Shown here piece after piece: positions 30,271 through 41,169 of a stretch of DNA of 45,707 nt. The stretch lies in the NCBI GenBank assembly GCA_023375785.1, contig SZWC01016161.1, forward strand, positions 13,897 to 59,603, in the 5' to 3' direction. The notes beneath the pieces are model-generated. The model ran no database searches and was not told the DNA's origin. It saw only the letters and a program-made list of their open reading frames with translations. This DNA is from Penium margaritaceum. Its lineage: Eukaryota > Streptophyta > Zygnematophyceae > Desmidiales > Peniaceae. Numbering within the stretch: the first letter of the stretch is position 1; every line of letters starts with the position of its first letter. The translations under genes and the position numbers were made by a program.

Positions 30271-32453
30271 TTACCTATTAGTTCTGGTTGGCATCTTGCT
30301 GAGTGCCGAAGGCAAGCTCATCCAAGAGAGTTTAATCTGCCTGCTGCAAAAACTGAACAACGTTCGAACATTTTTGAGGAAAACCACCATCAGTTCCAAC
30401 TTTTTGCCCATATGCAGACAGGTCCTGCTGCTGCTGCCCGGCAAAAGACCACTCACAAGTCAGGTTCAGCTGCAACGAACTTTTGTTATAAATGCCAGGG
30501 CGGCCATGCAAACAAGATTCAGAAAATTTGGAAAACGTACCCGAGCAGGCGTTGGTACTCCAGGCGGCTGCAGATTCGGGACTCCTCCGCAAGTAGTCCC
30601 AAGAGTTGCACCCTCAGCCGGAGGTGGTGCTGTTCCTTTGGCAAACTGTGCAATCTGTGTCGGCTTCTGTTGGCTGACTTTCTTGCATGGACTGACCACA
30701 ATCAGTGGATTGAGCCACCTCCGTTGACTGACCGAATTCTGCATCTTGTACGTCTTGCATGGACTGGCAAGGTTGTGTGACCTGCGCGACTTCTGACGAC
30801 TAAGCGGGGGGCAGAAACTGAACGCCTTCCGGAAACTGAATGCGTGGAAACTCACTGACAAGCGCTGACTCACCGGCTTGCGTACCCTGACCTGCATGCA
30901 TGGACTGACCCGCTTACGGGAAGTGACCTGCTTGCGGAGGACAGACAGGCGCGGACTGTGGGACCTGACGGGGATCAGGGAACTGGCCGCTCTGCGCAAC
31001 CTGACTAATCTGCGGTAGCTGGCCGGACTCCGGCAGCTGGCCGGTCTGCGGAAGCTGGCCGGTCTGCATGAGCTCGCCAGACTGCAGGACCTGACCGGAC
31101 TGCGGGGCCTGACTGGCCTGCGGGACCTGACCGGCCTGCGGGACCTGACCGGCCTGCGGGACCTGACCGACCTGCGGCACCAAACTGGCCTGCGGGACCT
31201 GACCGGCCTGCGGCACCGAACCAGCCTGCGGGACCTGACCGGCCTGTGGGACCTGACCGGGCTGCAGGACCTGCCCGGGCTGCGGGACCTGCCCGGGCTG
31301 TGGGACCTGCCCGGGCTGTGAGACCTGCCCAGGCTGCGGGACCTGCCCGGGCTGCAGGACCTGACCCGGGCTGCGAGACCTGACCAGGCTGCGGGGCCTG
31401 ACCAGGCTGCGGGACATGACCAGGCTGCGGGACCTGACCAGTCTGCAGGACCTGACCGGACTGCAGGAACTGATCGGACTGCGGGAACTCACGAGACTGC
31501 ACAAACTGACCGGACTACGGGAACTGACCAGACTGCGGGAACAGACCAGAATATGGGAACTGACCGGACTGCGGGAACTGACCGGACTGCAGGAACTGAT
31601 CGGACTGCGGGAACTCACGAGACTGCACAAACTGACCGGACTACGGGAACTGACCAGACTGCGGGAACAGACCAGAATATGGGAACTGACCGGACTGCGG
31701 GAACTGACCGGACTGCGGGAACTGACCGGACTGCGGGAACTGACCGGACTGCTGGAACTGACCAGATTGCGGGAACTAGGCAGACCGGGGGAACTGGGAA
31801 GACTGCGGGAACTGACCAGACTGCGGGAACTGACCGAACTGCGGGAACTGACCGGATGGCGGGAACTGACCAGATTGCGGGAACTAGGCAGACCGGGGGA
31901 ACTGGGAAGACTGCGGGAACTGACCAGACTGCGGGAACTGACCGAACTGCGGGAACTGACCGGATGGCGGGAACTGACCAGACTGACCTTGCTGTGGGAA
32001 CTGGCCGGACTGCGGAAATGGAACTGGCTTCGGGAACTGACCAGGTATGGGGAACTGACCAACACCGGCTGTGGCAGGGGCAGCAGCAGGGGTAGACGGA
32101 TGGGCAGCAGCTGCAGCAGCGACAGCGGCAGCAGCGGCTATGGCAGCAGAAATAGAACTTTCAATACCTCTCCTAGACTGAGTAGGTACAGACCCGTGTC
32201 CACCGTCTATAGTCGACGCGCCTAAAACTTCTTAGGTCGTGATTGCCTGGAGGCAGACTCAAGCTGCAGCTGCGGTGGCACGTTGCTCAGTGTTGCGTGC
32301 GCACCTAGCAGCACAGCTAAGAACAGGTTCAGTAGCAACAGGCCCAAATGATGATGTTTCAGCCGTTTCAGGTCTTCTCTTCCTCACCGGAGGATACTTT
32401 GCTTCCGTACTTTCAGGATCAAGTTTCTGCAAAGAACAAACAGAGCTCATCGT
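30271..32453 (-). pseudogene. Gln/Pro/Gly/Ala-rich tail
   Basis: Begins after an acceptor (TTTGCAG, about 32430) with KLDPESTEAKYPPVRKRRPE, then an Ala-rich stretch, then hexapeptides of the PQSGQF/PQPGQV kind, then a Gln-rich end (GQQQQDLSAYGQKVG). The frame chosen is the only one that stays Gln-rich outside the minisatellite, which argues it is the coding one. Stops near 32233 (TAA), 30920, 30800 and 30620 interrupt it. Disordered in character; function unknown. Confidence 0.6.
31000..32060 (-). repeat. 18-bp coding minisatellite with higher-order repeats
   Basis: About 58 units of an 18-bp motif, GAACTGACCGGACTGCGG on the plus strand, encoding six residues on the minus strand (PQSGQF and variants). 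Longer blocks repeat: 126 bp (31461 and 31587) and 108 bp (31761 and 31869). Leu-rich or Thr/Gly-rich ORFs on the plus strand are by-products. Confidence 0.93.
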
Positions 32454-32515
32454 CACGTCTACACGTTTACTTCAATACTGCTAAACTACTTTTCAAATAG
32501 TGAGTTATCTTACCG

Positions 32516-32800
32516 GATGGTTCCACTGCAAACTTGCTGATTCAAGTTTGCTGCACCGGCAGGACTTATAGAGCGGCCTCTTGAACTTCTTGTCAGGGTC
32601 AGGGTGCTCAATCATAAGGCCATTGATTTCATCTTTCTCTTTGCGGGAAGGATTCCTTAGAACCCAAGGCCGCTGGAAAAATGCATCAAAGTCAAGTGAA
32701 ACAGAAGTTTTCCCATCACCATCACCCTTTGCCTTCTCGCGGACAGTCATTGGCGGAGCATGTGTTTGAAGAACGAGCCACTACGTCAAAGGGCATGCTT
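32516..32800 (-). pseudogene. Exon with KFKRPLYKSCRCSKLE
   Basis: Encodes KTSVSLDFDAFFQRPWVLRN and KDEINGLMIEHPDPDKKFKR, ending at a good donor (CCG|GTAAGA). Just upstream a TAG precedes Trp (LT-x-WLVLQT), in-frame with the exon. Family not recognised. Confidence 0.55.
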
Positions 32801-33046
32801 GCTTGAACCTCTGCAGCTTCTGGAAGTCTTCAAAGTGAAACTTCATCGCAAATAATTCTATTACTGGGTGAGGTTGCATCCATGGCTTCTGTCCAGTTGC
32901 CATTCTGCATGCACCCATCTTTGCTAGTCATTCAACTTTTGGCACAGTTATGAGGTTTGCATAACAAAACAATTACAGACGTTGTCTTAGGTCATGTCAG
33001 ACTTATACCTCTGCATGCGAGAAAAGTGAAAATATTTGCGGATTGT

Positions 33047-33569
33047 ACCTTATGAAGTGGCAATGAAGGTGTGCAGGTGGAACAATGGAACTTCTTGTGA
33101 TATGCCGGCTACTCCAGAAGCCATGCCAGCTGCGGTGGAAGGGGGCGACGTCACTGCGGGAGCACTTGTTTCTTCTGGCATCTCATCTGAACCTGCTGCA
33201 ACCAAGGAAGAAAGAACAACTACTTCCATCACCCTGAGCTCTTGCCTACCACGTACACGAAGGCATGACAAAGCTAATCTGCAGTTCCAAGGAGAGAAAG
33301 GGGATTCTCCGGCTGTCCCGCTTGACATCGAGATGTTGAGTTCCTCTGTGACACACGTCTCCTCCTCCACCATTCCTGTAGTTGCTTCTGATTTCTTGCT
33401 CTTTTCATCATCAGCGGCACACTTGGCATCATCTTCCCACTGGATGATTCTTCCATCTTCTCTCTCTAAGTCGTTGTAGACTGGCCTTCCACATTGTTTT
33501 CGCCAATGTGGGTAACAAGCCGTTGGAACAACTGTTCCGTGAGGTGGAGGGAAGGTCACCTCTGTCATC
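33047..33569 (-). pseudogene. Acidic exon with GRPVYNDLEREDG
   Basis: Starts after an acceptor (TTTTTTGCAG|ATGACAGAG). It encodes CYPHWRKQCGRPVYNDLERE and an acidic, Lys/Ser-rich stretch. In KDZ proteins a short R-P-x-Y segment precedes the catalytic core, so the core would be expected next; here a stop follows at 33047. Confidence 0.55.
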
Positions 33570-33689
33570 TGCAAAAAAAATGCATGCGTAAGTTCATTTT
33601 CCTCTAGTGTACGAGACATAACTCATGACTTTGCAAGATAGAAGTACACACAAACGTTTCCTCATTGATGTCGAGCAACTTTTCCAGAG

Positions 33690-33976
33690 TATGAACAAGT
33701 GGTGAAGACAGCTGCTCCCTTGCAACCAGCCACGTAGCTGGTGTCATGGCTATTTTTTACTATAGTAACACTCCCCTCATGTAGACATCCGAGGCCTTTG
33801 CAACAATTGGAATGAAATTCACTATGTTCTGCCATCTTGGCAACGCCATGCTTGCAGGGTCGGTGAGGAGCGTTCTCAAATTTGAGGCAGCTCCAGCATC
33901 AAGAAGGCACAAAACTGTGCCCCAGGTTCCCAAGGTGTAGAGCAAATTCTTTACATCTTTGTTCACTGTGTAGAAC
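33690..33976 (-). pseudogene. Exon between CxC block and acidic block
   Basis: After an acceptor (GTTTTGCAG) it reads FYTVNKDVKNLLYTLGTWGT, PRWQNIVNFIPIVAKASDVY and, past two adjacent in-frame stops (TAG TAA), MTPATWLVAREQLSSPLVHT. Plausibly one exon with recent stops. No family assigned. Confidence 0.5.
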
Positions 33977-34050
33977 TGCAAAACAAACATTCAGTTTGAG
34001 AAACGGGTTTGAATTTTGAAACCAGACACAAAAACTTAGAGAAATACATT

Positions 34051-34838
34051 TCATAAGTTCGGACTTACACTGAATCCATGTGCATCAACTTTCAAGACTT
34101 TGGCCTCCTCGACAAGATCAGCAATTCCACCAGCCCCGCACGCGTGGACCTTCATCAGCAAAGAATACATGTCAGACTGCACAAACTGGTCCCACTGATG
34201 TCGGTGAACAGAAATACGGGCCAGAAAAACTTGTGCATGGCCATCTGCAATGACACGCTTGGCAACACGCCACCTCGGTGCCAACGTTTCCGCCTGTGGT
34301 GGAGTGTACAATCTGTTGTCCGATGTGTCCCTATTTCTGTTGATGAGAGTTGTGCCATCACACACAAGCTTGGAGGGATAGACACCACATTTTGAACAGC
34401 AAGTACCAAGATCCTCCACCTCAACCAGTTTCACATAAGCTTGCAACGCTGTCACAAGCGTTGACCGACAGGGGAACTCCAGAGGTTTTGTCAGTTTCTC
34501 ACAAAATTTGAAGGCTCCTTGCGTTGCTGAAATAGAAGAGCCATTGCAAGTGAACACCAAGACAAAGAGCATGGTAGAAGAGGTCAATTCCAATGACGCA
34601 GTGAAAATGAAGATGCCATCACTGTTCCCATCAGCGAATAGAGTGCACTTGCGATGCGCAGTCCGGTAATGTTGCACAGGAACCTGCACAACACCATAGA
34701 CCACATCACCAAGATTAGACAAGATCATTACTCTTTAACAACAATACTGGAAACCCCTTCATACTTATCAGCTTTGAACCGTGGTACAGATCATGTAGCT
34801 TCATAGTCCCTAAGGCCTGCCAAAAAACAAGTAATGAT
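34051..34838 (-). pseudogene. CxC-type cysteine cluster block
   Basis: A short exon (about 34770-34838) starts after TTTTTTGGCAG with ALGTMKLHDLYHGSKL. The main block (to 34051) has FIFTASLELTSSTMLFVLVF, then LGTCCSKCGVYPSKLVCDGT near 34345-34405. The C-x2-C-G-x-x-P-x4-x-DGT pattern is the one seen N-terminal to KDZ transposase cores. SAT and VHRHQWDQFVQSD follow. The block is open for over 220 codons. Confidence 0.65.
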
Positions 34839-34932
34839 GAAACATTCAACCTGAGTTCAAAACAGGAAATAAATGCAGCATGAGACATTTACAAGGAAGG
34901 AGTATATAGAAATGAACAGGGAAAACGTACCC

Positions 34933-35101
34933 ATGTCCAGCAATGTCCACAGGGGCAATGCTCCGTTGTTGGCTTTGGAGCCCGGAGAACGATTCCATCT
35001 TTGAATTCCTTCTTTATCTTTTCATTAACTTCTTTAGCATGACAATCTATTGAAGGGTGTAGACTTGCATGAACATTGATCTTCTGAAACGACTTCAACC
35101 A
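34933..35101 (-). pseudogene. Exon with CPCGHC
   Basis: Encodes VHASLHPSIDCHAKEVNEKI and TTEHCPCGHCWTW before a donor (TGG|GTACGT). The Cys/His content suggests another metal site. It follows the SWIM exon with a frame change at about 35102. Confidence 0.5.
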
Positions 35102-35104
35102 AGG

Positions 35105-35902
35105 TCACTGGCAAAGCTTCCACTTTGCCTTCTCATGTTCTTCTGAGAGACAAGGACCCACAGATGGATCACAAGTCCAACAGGTGTCAATCTCCACCGC
35201 CACTTTGTCAACACGTTGCATGCGACGGTGTGAGTCATCGTCTCCAGGTGCAAACAAAGTCTCAGCCTCTTGATGGTGCTCCTGGAGCATTTCCAAGTTG
35301 CGGGTACACTTCCCAACCCCACCGTCACAGGAGCAACAGAACTGACCAGGGTCTAGACCTTCCAACAAACCCCACACAACAACACGTGCACCCTCACTCT
35401 CAGCAGACGTGTCCAGCAATGAAAACATGGGATAAATCTTCTGAGAGATGACCATAGATACCAGGGGTAAGAGTTCATGGTACATTGTAGTCGGAGGCCG
35501 GACCAGATATCTCTCCGCCCACTATGTGTGAATGCACTGGGAGTGCTTTCCTGCATAGGCACAAGAACAGCCAACTCCGCCACCCAATTTCCTCCATGTT
35601 CTCACAGGAGGAGAAAACTGGCCAGGAGGGTTTCGAACTGGCAGAAAAGGAAAACATGCTCCTTTCTTTTTGTGATCAAATTCGGGCAAGACAACAGTGT
35701 ATTCTCTAATGTGGAAAACTGTTCCCTCAAACTGAATTTTCTGCAGTTCACTTTCAAAGCGTGATAGAAGACTCTCATAACTCTCAGTCTCTGGTGGATC
35801 ATAATTCTTTGCTTTGTGTGGAGGTCTCAAACATCGCCTCTCAAATACATAGTTCGGTATGGCATTGAATAACCTCACTCTCGGGGCTTGAAGAACCTGC
35901 AT
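35105..35902 (-). pseudogene. SWIM-type zinc motif exon with in-frame TAG
   Basis: 35522-35902 encodes PNYVFERRCLRPPHKAKNYD, a helix-rich middle, then VGCSCAYAGKHSQCIH, which fits the CxCxnCxH pattern of SWIM zinc fingers. TAG at 35519-35521 separates this from the same-frame continuation WAERYLVRPPTTMYHELLPL and a Cys-rich part (CCSCDGGVGKC; CWTCDPSVGPC) ending at 35105. SWIM domains bind DNA or protein in MULE and related transposases. CAG to TAG would explain the stop. Confidence 0.65.
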
Positions 35903-36024
35903 TCATCCACAGAAAATTCCTGGTTTGAACCACTTTCTACACTTTTCTTGTTGCTTTCTGTTGTAAAATCCACACTGCAATGTTCCATCATGAATGAGGT
36001 GATGACATACCGATGGCTGAGAGT

Positions 36025-36815
36025 TCAAGCTGGCTCGAAATCAGTAGCATTCAGCTGGCTCATCCTCTCGGTGTCCCGCCTCTCCATTTGGACTGCCCAG
36101 ATGTTTGTCGCTTTCTCCATCTGCGTTACCACCGACACCACCACCACCGCACCCACCGCCGCCACCACCACCGCCACCACCACCAGCTCAATCTCCACCA
36201 TCAGCACCATCTCCATCATCAGCACCATCTCCACCACCAGCACCACCTCCACCACCAGCACCATCACCACCACCAGCATCATCACCGCCAGAATTTCCCT
36301 CATTCAGTCCCCCTTGTTCATCCACAGTGTTGCAAAACGCACGGAGAAAACCAGCAGGGGTCGCAGGGACATGAGCACCAGGTGCAGAGATTCTGGGGCC
36401 AGGTGGATCTAGTGCATCTGGGCAGCACTTGTATGAACGCCCGGAATTGGGTACATAGTGAGGGCATATTGACCTCTCCGAGTTTTGAGCCCATGTTTCA
36501 GAAGCTTCCCCTTGAAAAAACAAGCCTTCAAACTCTTGGACCTTAAGGAAAAGAACGACACACCTGGAAAACAGAACTTCATATTTCAGTCTCTAGTTTT
36601 AGGTAGGTTTATGGTTCGACCACACATGTTCACTAGTATCTGAAGAACATACTGTAGTCCAAACATAACTTCTGCAGTACCATCTGATGTGTCCAGCCGG
36701 GCTTGCAAACATGCCAGCTCCGTCTTTAGTGCACTGTGCAGTCGAGTGTCTCCCCCAGCATGTCCTGTTTGGGCATATCCACATACCACTGCTGCCCACA
36801 AGTCTGGAAATCACA
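36025..36815 (-). pseudogene. Gly/Asp-rich N-terminal exons
   Basis: 36586-36815 encodes ALKTELACLQARLDTSDGTA and EVMFGLQYVLQILVNM, likely one exon. 36188-36523 encodes SICPHYVPNSGRSYKCCPDA and PATPAGFLRAFCNTVDEQGG, then (GGGD/DGA)n from a CCA-rich microsatellite (36130-36290). Length of the Gly tract is probably polymorphic. Function unknown. Confidence 0.5.
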
Positions 36816-36887
36816 TCACTGTCACGAGAATTTCTCTTCTTCCAATGGGACAGGGGAGGAAATCCAGCTCAATCAGTTTTGTACAAA

Positions 36888-36907
36888 TAAGGCTGCACAC
36901 GGATCCT
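36888..36907 (+). repeat. Left terminal inverted repeat
   Basis: Perfect 20-bp partner of 43291-43310. Confidence 0.95.
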
Positions 36908-37235
36908 AAGATCCATAGGAACTACCCAAAAATCCGGATCCAGATCCGGATCCCCGGATCCAGATCCAGGTTCCTGGATCCGGTCTACATCTCCAGATCC
37001 GGAACCGGTTCGTTGGGGGAGAGGGGGGACAAGGGGCAATCTAGAAACACAAGAGGCTTTGCTCATGTCTACTCGTGTATCATGAAATCCAGAGTTTCAA
37101 ATTCAAACAGTCAACATTTGCACTTCCGATGTGACCAAGGCAACGTTCAGTTTCCAAGTCACTCCGACCTCTCAAACCTGTCATGCAACCAATAGCACTC
37201 TCTTCCACTGGAAGGTGCAATACAAATGCTCATGA

Positions 37236-37882
37236 TGGAAACTGGGGAAGCCCTCAGGGAGGTGATCAGGCTCACTAAGAGCCGCCTTGGTAGTACCAAC
37301 TGTTTGTAAGAGGGGGTTGCAGGTTGCACAGACAGGAATTACGGAAGTGAATGTAGGTTTGCAGAGAACGCAAATGTCTGAATCAACTCTTGAGTGAGAA
37401 AGTGCATAGTCACAGATTTCTAACAAGCCCTTGTATGCCTCATTTGGCCTAGGGAGCAATGAGATACACTCTGTCAAAGTCTACCCTCTAGCACACTCTC
37501 CTGGCCTAGCAGGATGAGCGGCAGTCACCTTGTCACACAAGAGAATTATGTCTCACACCACTTGGACGACCAACAATCATTTTCTGCACCATTTTTGAAG
37601 TCTCTTGGAGGTCCTCCAGCCACCTTTTCTCCTTGAAGGCCGCTCTCAGCCATCCTGGCCAATAATCCTGCCGCCTTTTGAGCTCAAACTACTCAGGTCG
37701 TCACTTGAACCCGACCCATGATCTCCAAACTTTGGAAATCCATATCTCACTCAAACGGACTCCGAATTGAGTTCCGTAAAGTGTGTTGCAACCTGTGAAA
37801 TGTCCTCTAAGCAACTGTTATGCCATATGATTTCTATCAAGCAACCTATTTTTGTCACTTTCTGGCACTCTCATATCCATCA
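37236..37882 (-). repeat. E6 3' LTR
   Basis: 647 bp, TGGAAACTGGGG...ATATCCATCA on the plus strand. Next to it (37883-37896) the minus strand has the polypurine tract GCAAAGTGGGAGAA. Confidence 0.93.
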
Positions 37883-38009
37883 TTCTCCCACTTTGCGAGG
37901 ATAAAAATCACACAACTGCGCACTGTCTCCTCAGCTGCTGAAAGCAGTGCGGTGCCAACGGCTTGATCAGAAAGTCTTCCAACATCATGCTTGAAGGGCA
38001 GAACTTGAT

Positions 38010-38780
38010 CTACACCACCTGCTTTGCCACAAACTCGCGGATGAAGTGGTACCACAGGTCGATGTGCTTCGTGCAGGCGTGAAACTTGGCGTTCTTCGTG
38101 AGAGCAATGGTGCTCTTGTTGTCATAATAGATGGTGGTGGCTGTGGTCTGCTGCTGTCTCAGGCTTGCTAGCAGCTCACGCAGCCACACGGCTTCCTTTG
38201 TTGCTTCACTCAGTGCGATGTACTCTGCTTCGGTGGAGGAGAGGGCAACACACTCTTGCTTCTTGCTCCTCCAGTTGATTGCACCTCCTCCGAGCACAAA
38301 CACGAACCCACTAAGCGACCTTCTTGTGTCTAGGTCACCTCCCCAATCTCTGTCACTGTAGCCAATGAGGATGGGGCTGTTGTTTCCGTTGAAGGTGAGG
38401 CAAAGGCTCCTGCTGCTGTCTAGGTAGCGCAACACCCAATTAACGGCCTCCCAATGCGGCATGCCCAGATTTGCACAAAACTTGCTCAGTACTCCAACTG
38501 CTTGGCTGATTTCAAGGCGCGTGCCGACTGCTGCGTACATGAGGCTCCCAACTACTGCTTGGTACGGCACTGCTTCCATGCGGCTGCTCTCTTGCCTGCG
38601 GTGGGGAGTCTGCGTCATGCTCAACTTTGTTCCCACTTCCAGTGGTGTAGCGGCCTTGTGCACTCCTGCCATGTTGAAGCGCTTAATACTGTTGGTCATG
38701 TACGTGCTCTGCAACAGCTCCAAGGTCTGCTGCTGGTGGTCACGCTTGACCTGAAGGCCAAGGTAGTAACTGAGCTGCAA
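38010..38780 (-). pseudogene. E6 RNase H and RT end
   Basis: Encodes LSYYLGLQVKRDHQQQTLEL, PYQAVVGSLMYAAVGTRLEI, GYSDRDWGGDLDTRRSLSGF and LSSTEAEYIALSEATKEAVW, the Ty1-type RNase H. A frame break near 38790-38826 separates it from the RT core. The frame is otherwise open for over 250 codons. Confidence 0.93.
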
Positions 38781-38826
38781 TGTCCTTCATGTTGAACCTG
38801 GCAGCAAGGGACTGCTTCACTTTGTC

Positions 38827-39310
38827 CTAAGGAGACTTGGAGTCAGATGCAATGAGCAGATCATCAACATAGAACAAGATGATGATCTGGCTTGCCTCTT
38901 GTATGTGCCCATAGACAGCATGGTCTGCTTCACTGCGCACAAAGCCAAGGCCAACCAACTGCTCATCTGTCTTGTGGTACCATGCTCGTGGGGCTTGCTT
39001 CAGGCCATAGAGGGCCTTCACAAGCTTGCACACCAAATCCTCCTTTCCCTCCACCACATACCCCTCCGGCTGCTCCATGTACACATCCTCCTCAAGGTCA
39101 CCATTCAGAAATGCACAAGTCGCATCCATTTGGTGCACCTCCCAGTCCACAGCAGCAGCAAGTGCAAGGATCGCTCGGATGGATGGGAACTTTGCGACAG
39201 GTGCAAATGTCTCATTGTAATCCACACCCTTAGTCTGCGCATACCCCTTTGCAACCAGTCGTGCTTTGTACCTGAGCACCTTACCATCTGTACCACGCTT
39301 GCACCTCTAG
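38827..39310 (-). pseudogene. E6 reverse transcriptase core
   Basis: YKARLVAKGYAQTKGVDYNE, FAPVAKFPSIRAILALAAAV, HQMDATCAFLNGDLEEDVYM, LYGLKQAPRAWYHK and FYVDDLLIASD. The YVDD catalytic box is intact here, unlike in M, E4 and G. A TAG at about 39312 (CRLI-x-RCKRG) and a stop after SDSKSP close the frame. Confidence 0.94.
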
Positions 39311-40900
39311 ATCAACCGGCATCCGATCACCCGGCTGCCACATGGAGCTTCCTCGAGGGTCCAGGTGCAGTTCTTCATGAGCGTACCGTACTCCTCGTCT
39401 ACTGTGACATGCCAATCTGCCGCCTCGGTGCTGCGCATGGCTTCAGCAAATGTGGCTGGGTTATTGGTGACTGTGAGGAAGAGAAGCTCGAGATCAGACG
39501 ACTCCGTTGGTGGTGGAACGGTGCTTAAGTTCACCAATTCTCCAAGGGCCTCTGTTTTCTTACGAGGCGTTTGGATCGCCTCAGCGGCTCCCCACTGTCC
39601 TTTCCACCTTTTTTGATGCATGCGGACCATCGTGGCAGCTGCTGTACATTGTTTTGTTGCTCCTCCTCATCAGATTTGGCTGCTGGGTTCTTCTCCTTCT
39701 CAGCTCCCTCCACCTCCTTGTCGTTACTGCTGTCACCGCCATCTTCCGCCCTGTCCTCTTTTGCTAACAGAGCTTCTCCCACTTTAGGTAAAATTGTGGG
39801 AGCAAGTGGAACAGTCATCATAGGGCTCCAATTCCAGCCCATCACGTCCTCTTGAAAGACGACGTCGCGGCTACAAATGATCTTGCAAGCAGCGAGGTCG
39901 TAGAGGCGGTATCCCATGGGGCCGTAGCCGAGGAAGGCCGCCTTCACCGACTTTGCGTCCAGCTTGTTGCGGTTGCCAGCAGGCACATGCACAAAATGCA
40001 TCACACCCGAAGACTTTTATGTGCATCACTGTTGGCTTGCGTCCTGTCCACTCCTCATCCGGTGTCATCAGTAGCACGGCGCGCGTGGGACTCCGGTTTT
40101 TCAGGTACACGGAAGTGTTGACCGCTTTTGCCCAGAAGGTTGGGGGGAGCTCCACGTCTTTCAGCATGCTCCCAACACGCTTCATGAGCGTGCGGTTCAC
40201 GCGTTCAGCCACACCATTTAGCTACAGTGTTCTAGGTGGGTTTACCTCGTGCTTGATCCTGCGACGCTTGAGGAAGGTGCGGAAGTCATTGGAGAGGTAC
40301 TCTCCTTCACCGTTGGTGCAAACCACCTTCAACCGCATGCCACTCTCATTCTGTGCAGCAGCAATCCACACCTTGAAAGCATCAAAGAACTCATCCTTGC
40401 CAGCCACGAAGGACACCCACGTCTTCCTCGACTTGTCATCAATGAACGGGACAAAGTACAACTTGCCGGACAAGGATTGTGATGGCATGGGACCGCACAA
40501 ATCAGAGTGAAAGAGTGAGAGAATCTCAGCCGCCCCCTTCCCTTCCCCCGTGACAGAAGCGCGGGCTTGCTTCCCTTCAATGCACCTTACACAAGCCGAT
40601 TCACGAGGCTGCTTCACCCCCTTGTGCTCCAGGCCACGGACCATCTGCAGCATGGAGATGATGGCGCCGAAGCCGAGGTGACCGAGCCGGCGGTGCCACA
40701 GGCCGATGTCGTGTTTTCCCTCTCTCGCCGCCAACGCTGAGTTGGCTTCCTTCTCCAATGCCACGTAGAGGCGGTAAAGACCGTCCTCCTTGTTTGCTTT
40801 TGCAAGCACACAGCTTGGATGGGCAGAGATGGTGCAGCCACCATTCTCAAAGCAAACATGCATGCCTTCGAAGATGAGAGATGAGACAGAGAGGAGGCTA
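39311..40900 (-). pseudogene. E6 integrase and linker
   Basis: Zinc segment GLWHRRLGHLGFGAI...CVRCIEGKQA, HSDLCGPMPSQSLSGKLYFV with the first Asp, then VVCTNGEGEYLSNDF where the second Asp of the usual DNGGEY is replaced, and LNGVAERVNRTLMKRVGSML with the Glu. A stop lies before LNGVAER (about 40222) and a frameshift near 40000. The linker 39307-39630 has the RRSKR-type basic motif and an acidic Lys/Glu tract. Confidence 0.92.
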
Positions 40901-41169
40901 GCTGCCAACCCTAGAACATGGAGCACCCCCTTCACACGACGTTCCACGGGCTTACCCTTAACGTAAGCACAAAACACAATCTCACCCTCCCCAACCGCCA
41001 TTTGCACATGGTTGTCCCCCATGTACACCCGACGAGGCTCAATGAAGGTGTAAACAATGAACCTCTCCCGGTGACACGTTATGTGCCATGTGGCTCCGAA
41101 GTGGATGATCCAGAACACGGCGGTGTTGTCGGAGACGTGCAGGACCCGGATGGTGGTCACAAATCCTTT
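40901..41169 (-). pseudogene. E6 protease
   Basis: The active-site segment reads WIIHFGATWHITC where M has IIDSGATRYMTC, so the catalytic Asp is His and the protease should be inactive. Flanking copia features (YMGDNHVQMAVGEGEIVFC; GVLHVLGLAASLLSVSSL) are kept. Confidence 0.9.

Larger units (their letters stand above)
29556..36815 (-). pseudogene. Decayed multi-exon KDZ-associated gene (SWIM + CxC + Gln-rich tail)
   Basis: A set of minus-strand coding blocks joined by plausible GT-AG introns, running right to left: Gly/Asp-rich N-terminal part, SWIM-type zinc motif, CPCGHC block, CxC-type cysteine cluster, an acidic block with GRPVYNDLEREDG, and a long Gln/Pro/Gly/Ala-rich tail ending PVPAAK before TAG 29556. 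The N-terminal half resembles proteins carrying KDZ transposase domains, but the DDE-like core is not on this strand. In-frame TAG/TAA stops (35519-35521; near 32787; near 32233) mark it as a pseudogene. The gene model is mine and exon borders are approximate except where stated in the sub-entries. Confidence 0.62.

Noticed and set aside
30914..32065. 383-codon Ser/Arg/Val-rich ORF (SSRSLVSSRSPVS) on the minus strand
   Set aside because: An off-frame translation of the same minisatellite; flanking exons join in the PQSGQ frame.
31416..32225. 269-codon Leu-rich-repeat-like ORF and a Thr/Gly/Asp-repeat ORF on the plus strand
   Set aside because: Both are alternate readings of the 18-bp minisatellite. 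Outside the array only the minus-strand Gln-rich frame stays protein-like.
36025..36303. Val/Met-rich minus-strand ORF and Pro-rich plus-strand ORF
   Set aside because: By-products of the CCA-rich microsatellite; the Gly/Asp-rich frame agrees better with the neighbouring exon.
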